Source: CANKHA01 sp035652315
Lineage (GTDB): Bacteria; Pseudomonadota; Alphaproteobacteria; Rhizobiales; Xanthobacteraceae
Direction of reading: 5' to 3'
Length of the DNA stretch: 64,000 nucleotides
Assembly: GCA_035652315.1 (NCBI GenBank)
Contig: DASREA010000048.1
Location: forward strand, 3,269 to 67,268
In this document: piece after piece, positions 26,627-34,649 of the stretch
Layout of the letters: every line of letters starts with the position of its first letter
How positions within the stretch are numbered: position 1 is the first letter of the stretch
Made by a program: the position numbers and the translations under genes
The notes under the pieces: model-generated
Told to the model about the DNA's origin: nothing
What the model saw: only the letters and a program-made list of their open reading frames with translations
The model's database searches: none

Positions 26627-27973
26627 ATGCCCATCGACCGCCGATACCTTCTGACCGGTTCGTTGGCCAGCGCCGCTCTCGCCGTGCGGCCGGCCCTGGC
26701 AACAGCGATTCCAGTGGCCGGGATCCCGGCCGACGAATTTGGCGTGCGTGCCGACTCACATGACGACCAGAGCGCCGCGCTGCAGCGCGCCATCGACGCG
26801 GCGGCGCAGCGCAACGTCCCGCTTTGGCTCGCGCCGGGAAATTACCGCGCCGGGGGACTCCGGTTGCCGAACGGGTCGCAGCTTGCCGGCGCGAGGGGAG
26901 CGACCCGCATTGTTTCGACCGGGGCGCAGCCTCTGCTTGCCTCCACGCATTCGGAATCCATTTCCCTCTCGGGCGTCGTACTCGACGGCGCCGGTATTCC
27001 CCTGGCGAAAGGCGGCGGCGTCGTTCAGTTCCTCGACGTGCATAAGTTGATTATGAGAGATTGCGCCATCGTAAAAGCGGGAGGCAACGGCATTGCGCTT
27101 GAGCGCTGCGACGGTGAGGTAACGCGCACGAGGATAACCGGTGCGGATGACAATGCCCTGTTCTGCCGCGACGGCCGCGGGATGCAAATTGTCGGCAACA
27201 ACATTCGCGATTCCGGAAATGGCGGCATCCGCGTCTGGCAGGGCGAGAAACGGCCCGACGGCAGCGTCATCGCGGACAACGTCATCGACGACACCCATGC
27301 CCGCGACGGCGGCACCGGCCAGAACGGCAACGCCATCAATGTATTTCGCGCGGCCAACGTGATGGTGCGCGGAAATCGTATTCGCAATGCCGCGTTCTCC
27401 GCCATCCGCGGCAATTCGGCTTCCCACATCCAAATCATCGCCAATGATTGCACCGCCTGCGACGAGGTCGCGATCTATTCGGAATTCGACTTCGAAAGCG
27501 CCGTCATCGCCGAGAACGTCATCGGGGACGCCGCTAACGGCATTTCCGTGACCAACTTCAAGGAAGGTGGCCGCCTCGCCTCGGTGCACGGCAATATCCT
27601 TCGCAATCTGCGTGCGCGCGGCACGGACGCTACGGCGGATGCCTTCGGCATCGGCATCGCCGTGGAGGCCGACACGATCGTGAACGGCAACGTCGTCGAA
27701 AACGCGCAGAACGCAGGGATTAGCGCCGGCTGGGGCCCCTATTTGCGCAACGTCGCGGTCACCGCAAACGTGCTGCATCAGTGCGGCATCGGCGTTACCG
27801 TCTCGGTGGCGCCGGGCGCCGGCAACGCGCTTATCGCGAACAATCTAATAGTTGGCGCGTCACGCGGCGCGATCCGCGGCATGGAATGGCAGAAAACCGT
27901 GACCGGCGATCTTGCGCGCGGCGGCGGCGATCGGTTTCCGCAGTTGAATATCAGCGGCAATCAGGTCAGTTGA
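26627..27973 (+). CDS. Tat-exported parallel beta-helix repeat protein (TIGR03808-like)
   Basis: 448 residues from ATG 26627. The N-terminus MPIDRRYLLTGSLASAALA is a twin-arginine signal (RR then hydrophobic stretch, cleavage near ALATA). The rest is a right-handed beta-helix with repeated N-I-I/V-x-x-N steps such as GNNIRDSGNGGIRVW and VENAQNAGISAGW. It resembles the uncharacterised 'TAT-translocated repetitive protein' family of Rhizobiales. The fold suggests polysaccharide binding or cleavage in the periplasm, which suits the adjacent polysaccharide cluster, but no catalytic residues could be assigned. Confidence 0.83.
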   Translation: MPIDRRYLLTGSLASAALAVRPALATAIPVAGIPADEFGVRADSHDDQSAALQRAIDAAAQRNVPLWLAPGNYRAGGLRLPNGSQLAGARGATRIVSTGAQPLLASTHSESISLSGVVLDGAGIPLAKGGGVVQFLDVHKLIMRDCAIVKAGGNGIALERCDGEVTRTRITGADDNALFCRDGRGMQIVGNNIRDSGNGGIRVWQGEKRPDGSVIADNVIDDTHARDGGTGQNGNAINVFRAANVMVRGNRIRNAAFSAIRGNSASHIQIIANDCTACDEVAIYSEFDFESAVIAENVIGDAANGISVTNFKEGGRLASVHGNILRNLRARGTDATADAFGIGIAVEADTIVNGNVVENAQNAGISAGWGPYLRNVAVTANVLHQCGIGVTVSVAPGAGNALIANNLIVGASRGAIRGMEWQKTVTGDLARGGGDRFPQLNISGNQVS

Positions 27974-28004
27974 TCCACGCGCCGCGGCAGTCAATCGCGT
28001 TCCG

Positions 28005-29135
28005 CTAGGCACCGACCGCTTTCGCCGGCGCGGGCGGCATCAGGTTCTCCATGCGCGGGATGACGTTGTTCTTCTTCATTTCCTCGAGCCACATGCGATG
28101 GATGCGCGGATCCTGGTCCTCGTACTCGATCTGCCCGCCGCCTTCCTTGAGACTCAGGGAAACACCGGGCTTGTCGCCTCCTTTGCCCAGCAATGCGTGG
28201 CGTTGCGTGAGCATCGTCGGATAACGCAGCCCGCCCACGGCGGTGGCTAGATAGCGTGCCGGATGGTTGCTGGTGTTGAAATGCTGATGGAATTGCTGAT
28301 CGGCCGGCGGAAAGACCGTGCCGTGCTTCCAGTCGATGCGCAAGAAATCCTTCTGTCCCTCATACCAAAGGAGGGAAAAGCCGTGGCCGGTGACACACAT
28401 CACGTGGAAGCTCGGGCCGTGACGATGACCTTTCTTGTAAGTGCCCACCGGCATCTCTGAAATATGCGCATGCATGACGCCGTCGGCGAGCACGAACATG
28501 ATGTTCGTTCCCCCGGCGCCGCGGTCGCCCCAGTTTTTCAACTCGATCGCGGCAAGATCGGGGACAAAATTGGTCTCCCACATATGGTTGCCGGGGCGAA
28601 CGGTGATGAGATCGCCTTCGCCGGCGAAATACTTCGTCTTGCCAGCGCGATCGACAAAATCGAAAGGCACATCGAAGATGAAGCGCTCGTTATGGAAAAC
28701 GTTCATGACCATCGGCATATTTGTCGTGCTGACCAGCAGGGCGCGTTGGCTGCCGCTGCCATTGAAGTGCCTATGCCGGGCATTGAGCGGTATGGAGAAA
28801 AGACTTTTAGGTCCCCACTCGAAACTGTGCTTCTGACCGTTATCGAATTCGATTTGCGTGCTTCCGCTGCCTTCCAGCACGTAATAGACGTCCTCATAAA
28901 GATGGCGCTGCGGAACGGTCGATTTGCCGGGTCCAAGCTCGAACAGGAACATGTTGCAGAAGTCGCCTCGGCCCTTGAGGTGCACGGCAGCGCCTTTCAC
29001 GCCATAGCGCGGCCAATCGGCCGTCGGCACCGCAAAGAGATCAATGCCGTAATCCTCGGCGACCGGCAGCCCCTCTTTTTCGACCCACTCGAGATAAGGG
29101 TCGATGCCATAGCGTGGCGTTGTCGTGTCGTTCAT
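28005..29135 (-). CDS. Bicupin protein of unknown function (copy 2 of 4)
   Basis: 376 residues, two cupin domains, no signal peptide. C-terminal cupin: GTYKKGHRHGPSFHV and QQFHQHFN give the four conserved His positions. N-terminal cupin: QRHLYEDVYYVLEG keeps one His and the Glu that copies 1 and 4 lose, plus HRHFNG. It is 33 bases upstream of nothing on its own strand but directly follows the Rieske gene (stop 29169 to ATG 29135), so the two are probably co-transcribed. It is the only copy not next to an ABC importer; an MFS transporter lies in the same gene group instead. A catabolic enzyme role is inferred from context. Confidence 0.85.
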   Translation of the reverse strand: MNDTTTPRYGIDPYLEWVEKEGLPVAEDYGIDLFAVPTADWPRYGVKGAAVHLKGRGDFCNMFLFELGPGKSTVPQRHLYEDVYYVLEGSGSTQIEFDNGQKHSFEWGPKSLFSIPLNARHRHFNGSGSQRALLVSTTNMPMVMNVFHNERFIFDVPFDFVDRAGKTKYFAGEGDLITVRPGNHMWETNFVPDLAAIELKNWGDRGAGGTNIMFVLADGVMHAHISEMPVGTYKKGHRHGPSFHVMCVTGHGFSLLWYEGQKDFLRIDWKHGTVFPPADQQFHQHFNTSNHPARYLATAVGGLRYPTMLTQRHALLGKGGDKPGVSLSLKEGGGQIEYEDQDPRIHRMWLEEMKKNNVIPRMENLMPPAPAKAVGA

Positions 29136-29168
29136 CTTACTTCCTCGCAGCGATCATCCATTCGAGCG

Positions 29169-30455
29169 TCAGGCGACTCGCTCCTTGGGCGGAGCGACGG
29201 TGCCTTGAAGCGGACGCCAATCGGTGCCCTTCGGCACGATTCCTTCGAACGACGCAATAGACGTATGGGCGATGTGTGGCTCGGTCCGCCCCAGCGCCGG
29301 TCCGCCCGCCTTCATCGTCCGCGCCGCGTCAACCATCAGGCGGCGAAATTCCACGATGGCGATATCGCTGGCGCCAAGACGTTCGCGGGTCCGGTCGGCG
29401 ATCGGCCCCATCGTGGCCCACATGGCGATGTCCTGGTTGGGAATCCCGGCGATGCCGGTGGCGCTGCCGAGCTTCATCAGGTCGCGATTCTGCAGATAGT
29501 TGTTTTCGCGGTTGCGTAAATTGTTGAAGTGGACATCGAGGTCGATGCCGGGCCGCGCCATGTTGAATTTGCGCCAAGATTCCTGATCGATGCCCCGACC
29601 TTCACTCCAGGCGATGAAATGGAAGACGGTGTGGGTATCGTCGGTCGGCGATAATAGCGCCGCGATATTATAGGTATCGTTGGGGGGGATCAGCGCCGTG
29701 AACGGCGCGATGTAAACGGTCTTGCGGACGTAATCGTGCGTCTGTGCGTTCATGATCGGGCGGCGAATCGCGGCGTAGTGGAAACCGTAGCTGGTTCGCT
29801 CGGTTTCCATGCGCGGCGATTTGTCGGTCGACGGCCGGACCCAATGGGTTTCAAGTGCGCCTGCCCTCGTTACCTTGGCGGGCCGCATGTCGGAAGCATG
29901 CAGGACCGACGAGTGGGCGGAATCGATCTGGCCCTCAAGCACCTGCGCCCAGTTGCACGGCACATGGATCTTGACGATGCTGACACGCGTCTGCTCGCTC
30001 GGCGCGAAAGCGGGCCGTTCAAATTCGGGCATCGTCTCCACCGCACCCATATAGGCCCAAACGAACCCGGCACATTCGTGCGTCGGATAGGCCTTGTGCT
30101 TGACCTTCTCCGTCAAGCCGCTTTGCGATGGCTCCGACGGCATTTCGACGACGTTGCCTTCCACATCTACTTTCCAGCCGTGGTAGAGGCAGCGCAACCC
30201 GCATTCTTCGTTCCGGCCATAGACGAGCGAGGCGCGCCGATGCGGACAATATTCATCGAGCACGCCGACCCGCCCATTGGTATCGCGGAAGACGACAAGA
30301 TCTTCGCCGAGAAGACGCACGCGGATCGGCGTGCCGTCGGGCTCGGGAACTTCCTCGGAAAGGCAGACCGGAATCCAATGCTGCCGCATGAGCTGACCCA
30401 TGGGAGCATCGCCTTCCACGCGGCACAAAAGATCGTTTTCTTCGACTGTCAGCAT
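29169..30455 (-). CDS. Rieske [2Fe-2S] aromatic ring-hydroxylating oxygenase, alpha subunit
   Basis: 428 residues from ATG 30455 (MLTVEENDLL), aligned with the start of the paralogues; a GTG at 30467 is also possible. Rieske ligands C70-x-H72 and C89-x2-H92; mononuclear iron ligands D178, H181, H186 (GQIDSAHSSVLH). Family: phthalate 4,5-dioxygenase/vanillate demethylase-type (group with a PDR-type reductase). It is divergent from the reductase gene at 30557 across a 100-base gap that holds a MarR-like operator. The pair probably forms a two-component oxygenase, with the Gfo/Idh/MocA gene as a candidate dihydrodiol dehydrogenase. The substrate is inferred to be an aromatic acid. Confidence 0.92.
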   Translation of the reverse strand: MLTVEENDLLCRVEGDAPMGQLMRQHWIPVCLSEEVPEPDGTPIRVRLLGEDLVVFRDTNGRVGVLDEYCPHRRASLVYGRNEECGLRCLYHGWKVDVEGNVVEMPSEPSQSGLTEKVKHKAYPTHECAGFVWAYMGAVETMPEFERPAFAPSEQTRVSIVKIHVPCNWAQVLEGQIDSAHSSVLHASDMRPAKVTRAGALETHWVRPSTDKSPRMETERTSYGFHYAAIRRPIMNAQTHDYVRKTVYIAPFTALIPPNDTYNIAALLSPTDDTHTVFHFIAWSEGRGIDQESWRKFNMARPGIDLDVHFNNLRNRENNYLQNRDLMKLGSATGIAGIPNQDIAMWATMGPIADRTRERLGASDIAIVEFRRLMVDAARTMKAGGPALGRTEPHIAHTSIASFEGIVPKGTDWRPLQGTVAPPKERVA

Positions 30456-30493
30456 GGGGAACCCCACTGGTTCGTTCAGGGGCGCTCTTGAAT

Positions 30494-30509
30494 ACTTAGT
30501 TACCTAAGT
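30494..30509. promoter_or_regulatory. Inverted repeat, candidate MarR operator between divergent oxygenase and reductase genes
   Basis: ACTTAG-TTAC-CTAAGT is a perfect 6-bp inverted repeat with a 4-base centre, in an AT-rich island of the divergent promoter. TTAG/CTAA half sites are typical of MarR-family operators, and a MarR gene lies 2.2 kb away in the plus-strand operon. Confidence 0.6.
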
Positions 30510-30556
30510 TTAGCCTAAAAAGGTGGTCTGCTGTCAATCCGTGTAAAGGAAAAACA

Positions 30557-31516
30557 ATGGCTGTTGGCGATATCCCCGACATTTCGGTACGGGTGGCACG
30601 CGCCTCGGCAGAAACCGCGGAGATTCGGCTCTTTGAACTCCGTGCCAAAGACGGCCGTAGCCTGCCGGAGTTCACCGCGGGCGCTCACATTTCCGTGCGC
30701 GCGCCGAATGGCATGGTGCGCAAATATTCGCTCTGCAACGATCCAGGTGAAAACGATCGTTATGTCATTGCCGTGCTGCGTGAGGCCCAGGGGCGCGGCG
30801 GCTCGATCAGTATCGCCGATGACGTGCGCGAGGGCGATGAAATTCTGATCACGCCGCCGCATAACGACTTTCCTTTAGTGCCGAGCCCGGCCGGCTACAT
30901 CTTCATCGCCGGCGGCATCGGCATCACGCCGATTCTGTCCATGATCCGGCACCTCAAGAGCGGCGGGAGCGCAAAATTCAAACTCTATTATTGTACGCGA
31001 TCCCAGGCCCAGACGGCATTTTATGACGAGCTTTCGGCGCCGGAATTTCGCGACCAAGTCGTCATCCATCACGATGGCGGCGATCTCGAGCGCGCGCTAG
31101 ACCTTTGGCCCGTGCTGGAGAATCCCAAGGGCCACGTCTATTGTTGCGGACCGCGCGGGCTGATGGAGGCGGTGCGCGACATGACCGGCCATTGGAACGC
31201 TTCGAGCATTCATTTCGAGGCATTCAACGAGGCGCAATCCCATAAGCCCGAAGATCGTCCCTTCCGCGTCAGGCTCGCCCGATCGGGTGATGTGATCGAG
31301 GTTCCCATCGGCAAAACCATCCTGGAAAGCATCCGGGCGGCGGGACACGAGGCTCCGAGCTCCTGTGAAAGCGGCACCTGCGGCACCTGCAAGACCGTCC
31401 TGCTCGCCGGCGAGGCCGATCATCGCGATCTCGTGCTCTCGGCCGGTGAGCGCAGCGGCAACATCATGATCTGCGTATCCCGCGCGAGGTCCGAAGAGAT
31501 CACCATCGATCGATGA
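30557..31516 (+). CDS. PDR/VanB-family oxygenase reductase (FMN, NAD, plant-type [2Fe-2S])
   Basis: 319 residues, the usual length of phthalate dioxygenase reductase. Order: flavin domain with RKYSL (55-59), NAD domain with GGIGITP (119-125) and CCGPRGLM (196-203), and a C-terminal ferredoxin with C270, C275, C278 and C306. It passes electrons from NADH through FMN and its cluster to the Rieske oxygenase. It is the only such reductase in the window although four oxygenase alpha subunits are present. Its stop is 4 bases before the next ATG, so it is in an operon with the Gfo, MarR and MFS genes. Confidence 0.93.
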   Translation: MAVGDIPDISVRVARASAETAEIRLFELRAKDGRSLPEFTAGAHISVRAPNGMVRKYSLCNDPGENDRYVIAVLREAQGRGGSISIADDVREGDEILITPPHNDFPLVPSPAGYIFIAGGIGITPILSMIRHLKSGGSAKFKLYYCTRSQAQTAFYDELSAPEFRDQVVIHHDGGDLERALDLWPVLENPKGHVYCCGPRGLMEAVRDMTGHWNASSIHFEAFNEAQSHKPEDRPFRVRLARSGDVIEVPIGKTILESIRAAGHEAPSSCESGTCGTCKTVLLAGEADHRDLVLSAGERSGNIMICVSRARSEEITIDR

Positions 31517-31520
31517 CGGC

Positions 31521-32711
31521 ATGACGGAACGCATCGTCAATCTCGGCGTCCTGGGGCTGGGCCGCGCCTTCACGCTCATGCTGCCGACTTTCATCGCTGA
31601 CCGCCGAGTGAAGCTTTGCGCCGCGGCGGATCCGCGCGCCGAGGCGCGGGCGCGGTTCGCGAGCGAATTCGGCTCTGCCTATGACAGTGTTGAACGGCTT
31701 TGCGCCGACTCCGCCGTGGAGGCGGTTTATGTCGCCTCGCCGCATCAGCTCCATGCCGAGCACGTTCAAATAGCGGCGAAGGCCGGTAAGCACGTCCTTG
31801 TGGAAAAGCCGATGGCGATCACCATCGAACAATGCAACGCGATGATCGATGCCGCGCGCAAAGCAGGAATCCATCTGATTGTCGGTCATAGCCACAGTTT
31901 TGACCGGCCAATCTTGCGTCTGCGCGAACGCATTCAAAGCGGCGAGTTCGGCGATTTGCGAATGATCACTGCGCTGAACTTTACCGATTTTCTCTATCGT
32001 CCACGGCGGCCCGAGGAGCTTGCCACCGCGCAGGGGGGCGGGGTCGTGTTCAGCCAGGGTGCGCACCAGATCGATATTATCCGCCTCCTCGGAGGGGGCC
32101 TGGTCAAAAGCGTGGTCGCGAATACCGGGAGCTGGGACTCCGCGCGGCCGACCGAGGGCGCCTATTCCGCGCTGCTCACGTTTGACACCGGCGCATTTGC
32201 CGCCGCCACTTACAGCGGCTATGGACATTTCGATAGCGACGAGTTCATGGGAGGGATCGACGAGTTGGGGCAGCCGAAGCAGGCGAACCGCTATGGCGCG
32301 GCACGCAAGGTGCTCGCCTCCGCTTCAGAGGCCGATGCCGAAGCAACGTTAAAGAACGCCCGCAACTACGGTGGACCGTTCTACGTCCCCTCACCGCCCA
32401 TGGCGGGGCTGCAACATCAGCATTTTGGCTTGCTCCTTGCCAGCTGCGAGAAGGCGGATCTGCGGCCCCTACCCGCGGGCGTGATGATTTACGGGCATGA
32501 CAGCCAGCGGCTGGACGCTCTCCCGCCGCCGCAGGTCCCACGCGCGGAAGTCATCGATGAGTTGTACGAAGCGGTGGTCAACGATAGACCACCGGAGCAC
32601 GATGGCGAATGGGCGCGCGCCACTCTCGAGGTCTGTCTCGCAATTCTCAAATCCGCGCGGCAGGAACCTGTCACTCTTCGCCATCAGGTCGCGGTAAGGG
32701 AGCGGAAATGA
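31521..32711 (+). CDS. Gfo/Idh/MocA-family oxidoreductase, candidate dihydrodiol dehydrogenase
   Basis: 396 residues. The Rossmann motif is VLGLGRAF at the N-terminus, followed by the family VEKPMAI motif and the GHSHSF block with likely catalytic residues. Phthalate 4,5-dihydrodiol dehydrogenase (Pht4) belongs to this superfamily, and the position right after the reductase fits that role; the assignment is by context. Other substrates (sugars, inositols) are usual for the superfamily. It starts 4 bases after the reductase stop and overlaps the MarR start by 4 bases (ATGA), so it is translationally coupled on both sides. Confidence 0.82.
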   Translation: MTERIVNLGVLGLGRAFTLMLPTFIADRRVKLCAAADPRAEARARFASEFGSAYDSVERLCADSAVEAVYVASPHQLHAEHVQIAAKAGKHVLVEKPMAITIEQCNAMIDAARKAGIHLIVGHSHSFDRPILRLRERIQSGEFGDLRMITALNFTDFLYRPRRPEELATAQGGGVVFSQGAHQIDIIRLLGGGLVKSVVANTGSWDSARPTEGAYSALLTFDTGAFAAATYSGYGHFDSDEFMGGIDELGQPKQANRYGAARKVLASASEADAEATLKNARNYGGPFYVPSPPMAGLQHQHFGLLLASCEKADLRPLPAGVMIYGHDSQRLDALPPPQVPRAEVIDELYEAVVNDRPPEHDGEWARATLEVCLAILKSARQEPVTLRHQVAVRERK

Positions 32712-33322
32712 AAAAGAAAGGCCCCGCCGCGTCCCGCCGTAGCGACGCACAGCTGATGCTGACCTATTGGCAGGAAGCCGTGCCGAATGATCGGCTTGCC
32801 CATCTGGTGAAGGACGTCACCCGCGCCTTTGTGCGTGCGCTGCAAACGCGGCTCAGCGAGCACGCGATCTCGTTCGGCCATTGGACCTTTTTGCGTATCC
32901 TTTGGGAAACCGACGGGCTGACCCAGCGCGAGCTGAGTGATCAGGCCGGCGTCATGGAGCCGACGACATTCGCCGCCATCAAGGCGATGGAGCGCCTTGG
33001 CTATATCCAGCGTAGCCGGCGAAGCGACAATAAACGCAACGTCTATGTCCATCTCACGGCAAAGGGCCGATCGCTGAAAGCTGAGCTCGTGCCATTGGCC
33101 CAAGAGGTGAACCGAATCGGCATGCGCGGGATCAAGGCGGCGGAGATCCTGACCACGCGGAAAACCCTGCTCTCCATTCTTGCCAATCTGGCGCGCGACG
33201 AGATCGACAGCTCGCGCAGTCGTCGGCGTATTCCCTTTGCCCAGCCTGCATCCCGCAGCCGTACCGTTCCGGCAAGAACACCGGCAACCCGCAACATCGG
33301 CCGGCAGCGCGATATGCGCTAA
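32708..33322 (+). CDS. MarR-family transcriptional regulator
   Basis: 204 residues from ATG 32708, which overlaps the previous stop and has GGGAG upstream. The winged helix shows GLTQRELSDQAGVMEPTTF as recognition region and a wing RRSDNKRNVYVHLTAKG. The long N-terminus and an Arg/Pro-rich tail beyond residue 165 are unusual additions. MarR proteins usually repress the divergent operons they neighbour and release DNA on binding a phenolic ligand. The inverted repeat at 30494-30509 is its probable target, which would give control of both the oxygenase-bicupin and the reductase operons. Confidence 0.88.
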   Translation: MKKKGPAASRRSDAQLMLTYWQEAVPNDRLAHLVKDVTRAFVRALQTRLSEHAISFGHWTFLRILWETDGLTQRELSDQAGVMEPTTFAAIKAMERLGYIQRSRRSDNKRNVYVHLTAKGRSLKAELVPLAQEVNRIGMRGIKAAEILTTRKTLLSILANLARDEIDSSRSRRRIPFAQPASRSRTVPARTPATRNIGRQRDMR

Positions 33323-33356
33323 GAACTCCCGCTACCTAATACCGAGGAATTCCTGC

Positions 33357-34604
33357 GTGACGATGAAAGCAACGGAAAAGCCACTGGCGGCGGGCGCGAC
33401 CGCGAGTGTTCAGGCAGCCTTCTCCTGGAATGCACTGATCTCTACGTATCTGCCGGCCCTCGTATTGGCCTTGGGAACCGGCATTGCGCTGCCTGCCATT
33501 CCGACCTTGGCGCAATCTTTCGGCGTCAGCTTTGGCGTCGCCAGCGGCGTGGTGACCTCGTTTTTGATCGGCAATTTGGCGGGCACGCTGCCGTCCGGCT
33601 GGCTGATCGACCGTTTCGGCCGCCGCCCCGTGATGATCGCCGGACCGTTGCTCACCTCGGCGATGGCGTTTCTGGTTGTCTTCGCCGATTCCTTTCCGCA
33701 GTTGCTGGTTCTTCGCTTCTTCGACGGCTGCGCGGCGCAGATGTGGCTGATGGCTCGGCTGGCCGCCATCTCGCATGGCGCTCCGGCCGAGCAGCGCGGC
33801 CGCCAAGTCAGTTGGATGTTCGGAATGAACAATGCCGGCAAGCTTGCGGGCCCAATGCTGGGCGGTTTCATCGCCTTCGCCTTGGGCATGCGTGCGCCCT
33901 TCGTGGCCTATGCCGTGCTTGCGCTGATCGCGCTGGTTCCCACTTTTATGTTCGCCGAGGATACGCCGCGCCGCGAGGGAAGCGCGCGCGAAAAGGCGCC
34001 GGCGCTCAATCTTGCGCTGTTGCGCCAGATCCTGAGGCCACGTCTCGTCTATTTCGCGGTGGCCTTATTCGCGGGACTGACGCGCGGTCCCTTATATGCG
34101 GACCTGCTCCATCTCTATGCCGCCTTCGCCTACCATCTCGACGCACAACAGATCGGTTATCTTGCCACGGCAGCGACGCTCATCGGCTTGCCGATCGGAT
34201 TCACCGCCGGCTGGATGATGGATCATTTCGGCCGCAAGCGAACGATGGTTCCCGGCTTTGCCGGCGTCGCCCTCGCCATGGTCGCGCTCGCCGTATCGGC
34301 CTTCGCCGGTCTTTCCTATGCTTGGTACGTGGCGCTTTTCTTTCTTGCGGTGGCCTTGCAATCCCTCACCGGCGGCTCCGTGCAGACGGTCGGCGCCGAC
34401 GTCGCGCCGGCGGAAGGGCGCGGCATGTTCCTTGGCGTCTGGCGGCTTACCGGGCAGCTCGGCACCACCTTCAGCCCGGTCATTTTCGCCATCCTGGCCG
34501 ACGCCTTGAACTTCGGCTCATCCTTCCTGTTCGTGGCCGCCTCCGCGGCCGTCGTCGCCAGCCTGCTTATCTTCTATGTGCCGGAGACCAGAACGGCGAA
34601 GTAA
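33357..34604 (+). CDS. MFS transporter
   Basis: 415 residues with 12 predicted helices in two halves. The loop after helix 2 carries the MFS signature as GWLIDRFGRRPVM and the equivalent loop of the second half reads GWMMDHFGRKRTM. Start GTG 33357 follows GAGGAA by about 9 bases; an ATG at 33363 is the alternative. It is probably the last gene of the reductase-Gfo-MarR operon (34 bases after the MarR stop). It may import the aromatic acid or export a product; direction and substrate cannot be told from sequence. Confidence 0.87.
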   Translation: MTMKATEKPLAAGATASVQAAFSWNALISTYLPALVLALGTGIALPAIPTLAQSFGVSFGVASGVVTSFLIGNLAGTLPSGWLIDRFGRRPVMIAGPLLTSAMAFLVVFADSFPQLLVLRFFDGCAAQMWLMARLAAISHGAPAEQRGRQVSWMFGMNNAGKLAGPMLGGFIAFALGMRAPFVAYAVLALIALVPTFMFAEDTPRREGSAREKAPALNLALLRQILRPRLVYFAVALFAGLTRGPLYADLLHLYAAFAYHLDAQQIGYLATAATLIGLPIGFTAGWMMDHFGRKRTMVPGFAGVALAMVALAVSAFAGLSYAWYVALFFLAVALQSLTGGSVQTVGADVAPAEGRGMFLGVWRLTGQLGTTFSPVIFAILADALNFGSSFLFVAASAAVVASLLIFYVPETRTAK

Positions 34605-34649
34605 CAATTCGCCGGCCGCTTCTGAATTTTCGACGGCCCAAGCCGCCCC

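Noticed and set aside
26756..27778. A 340-codon antisense frame over the beta-helix gene
   Set aside because: Composition and lack of motifs show it is a shadow of the Tat-exported protein gene.
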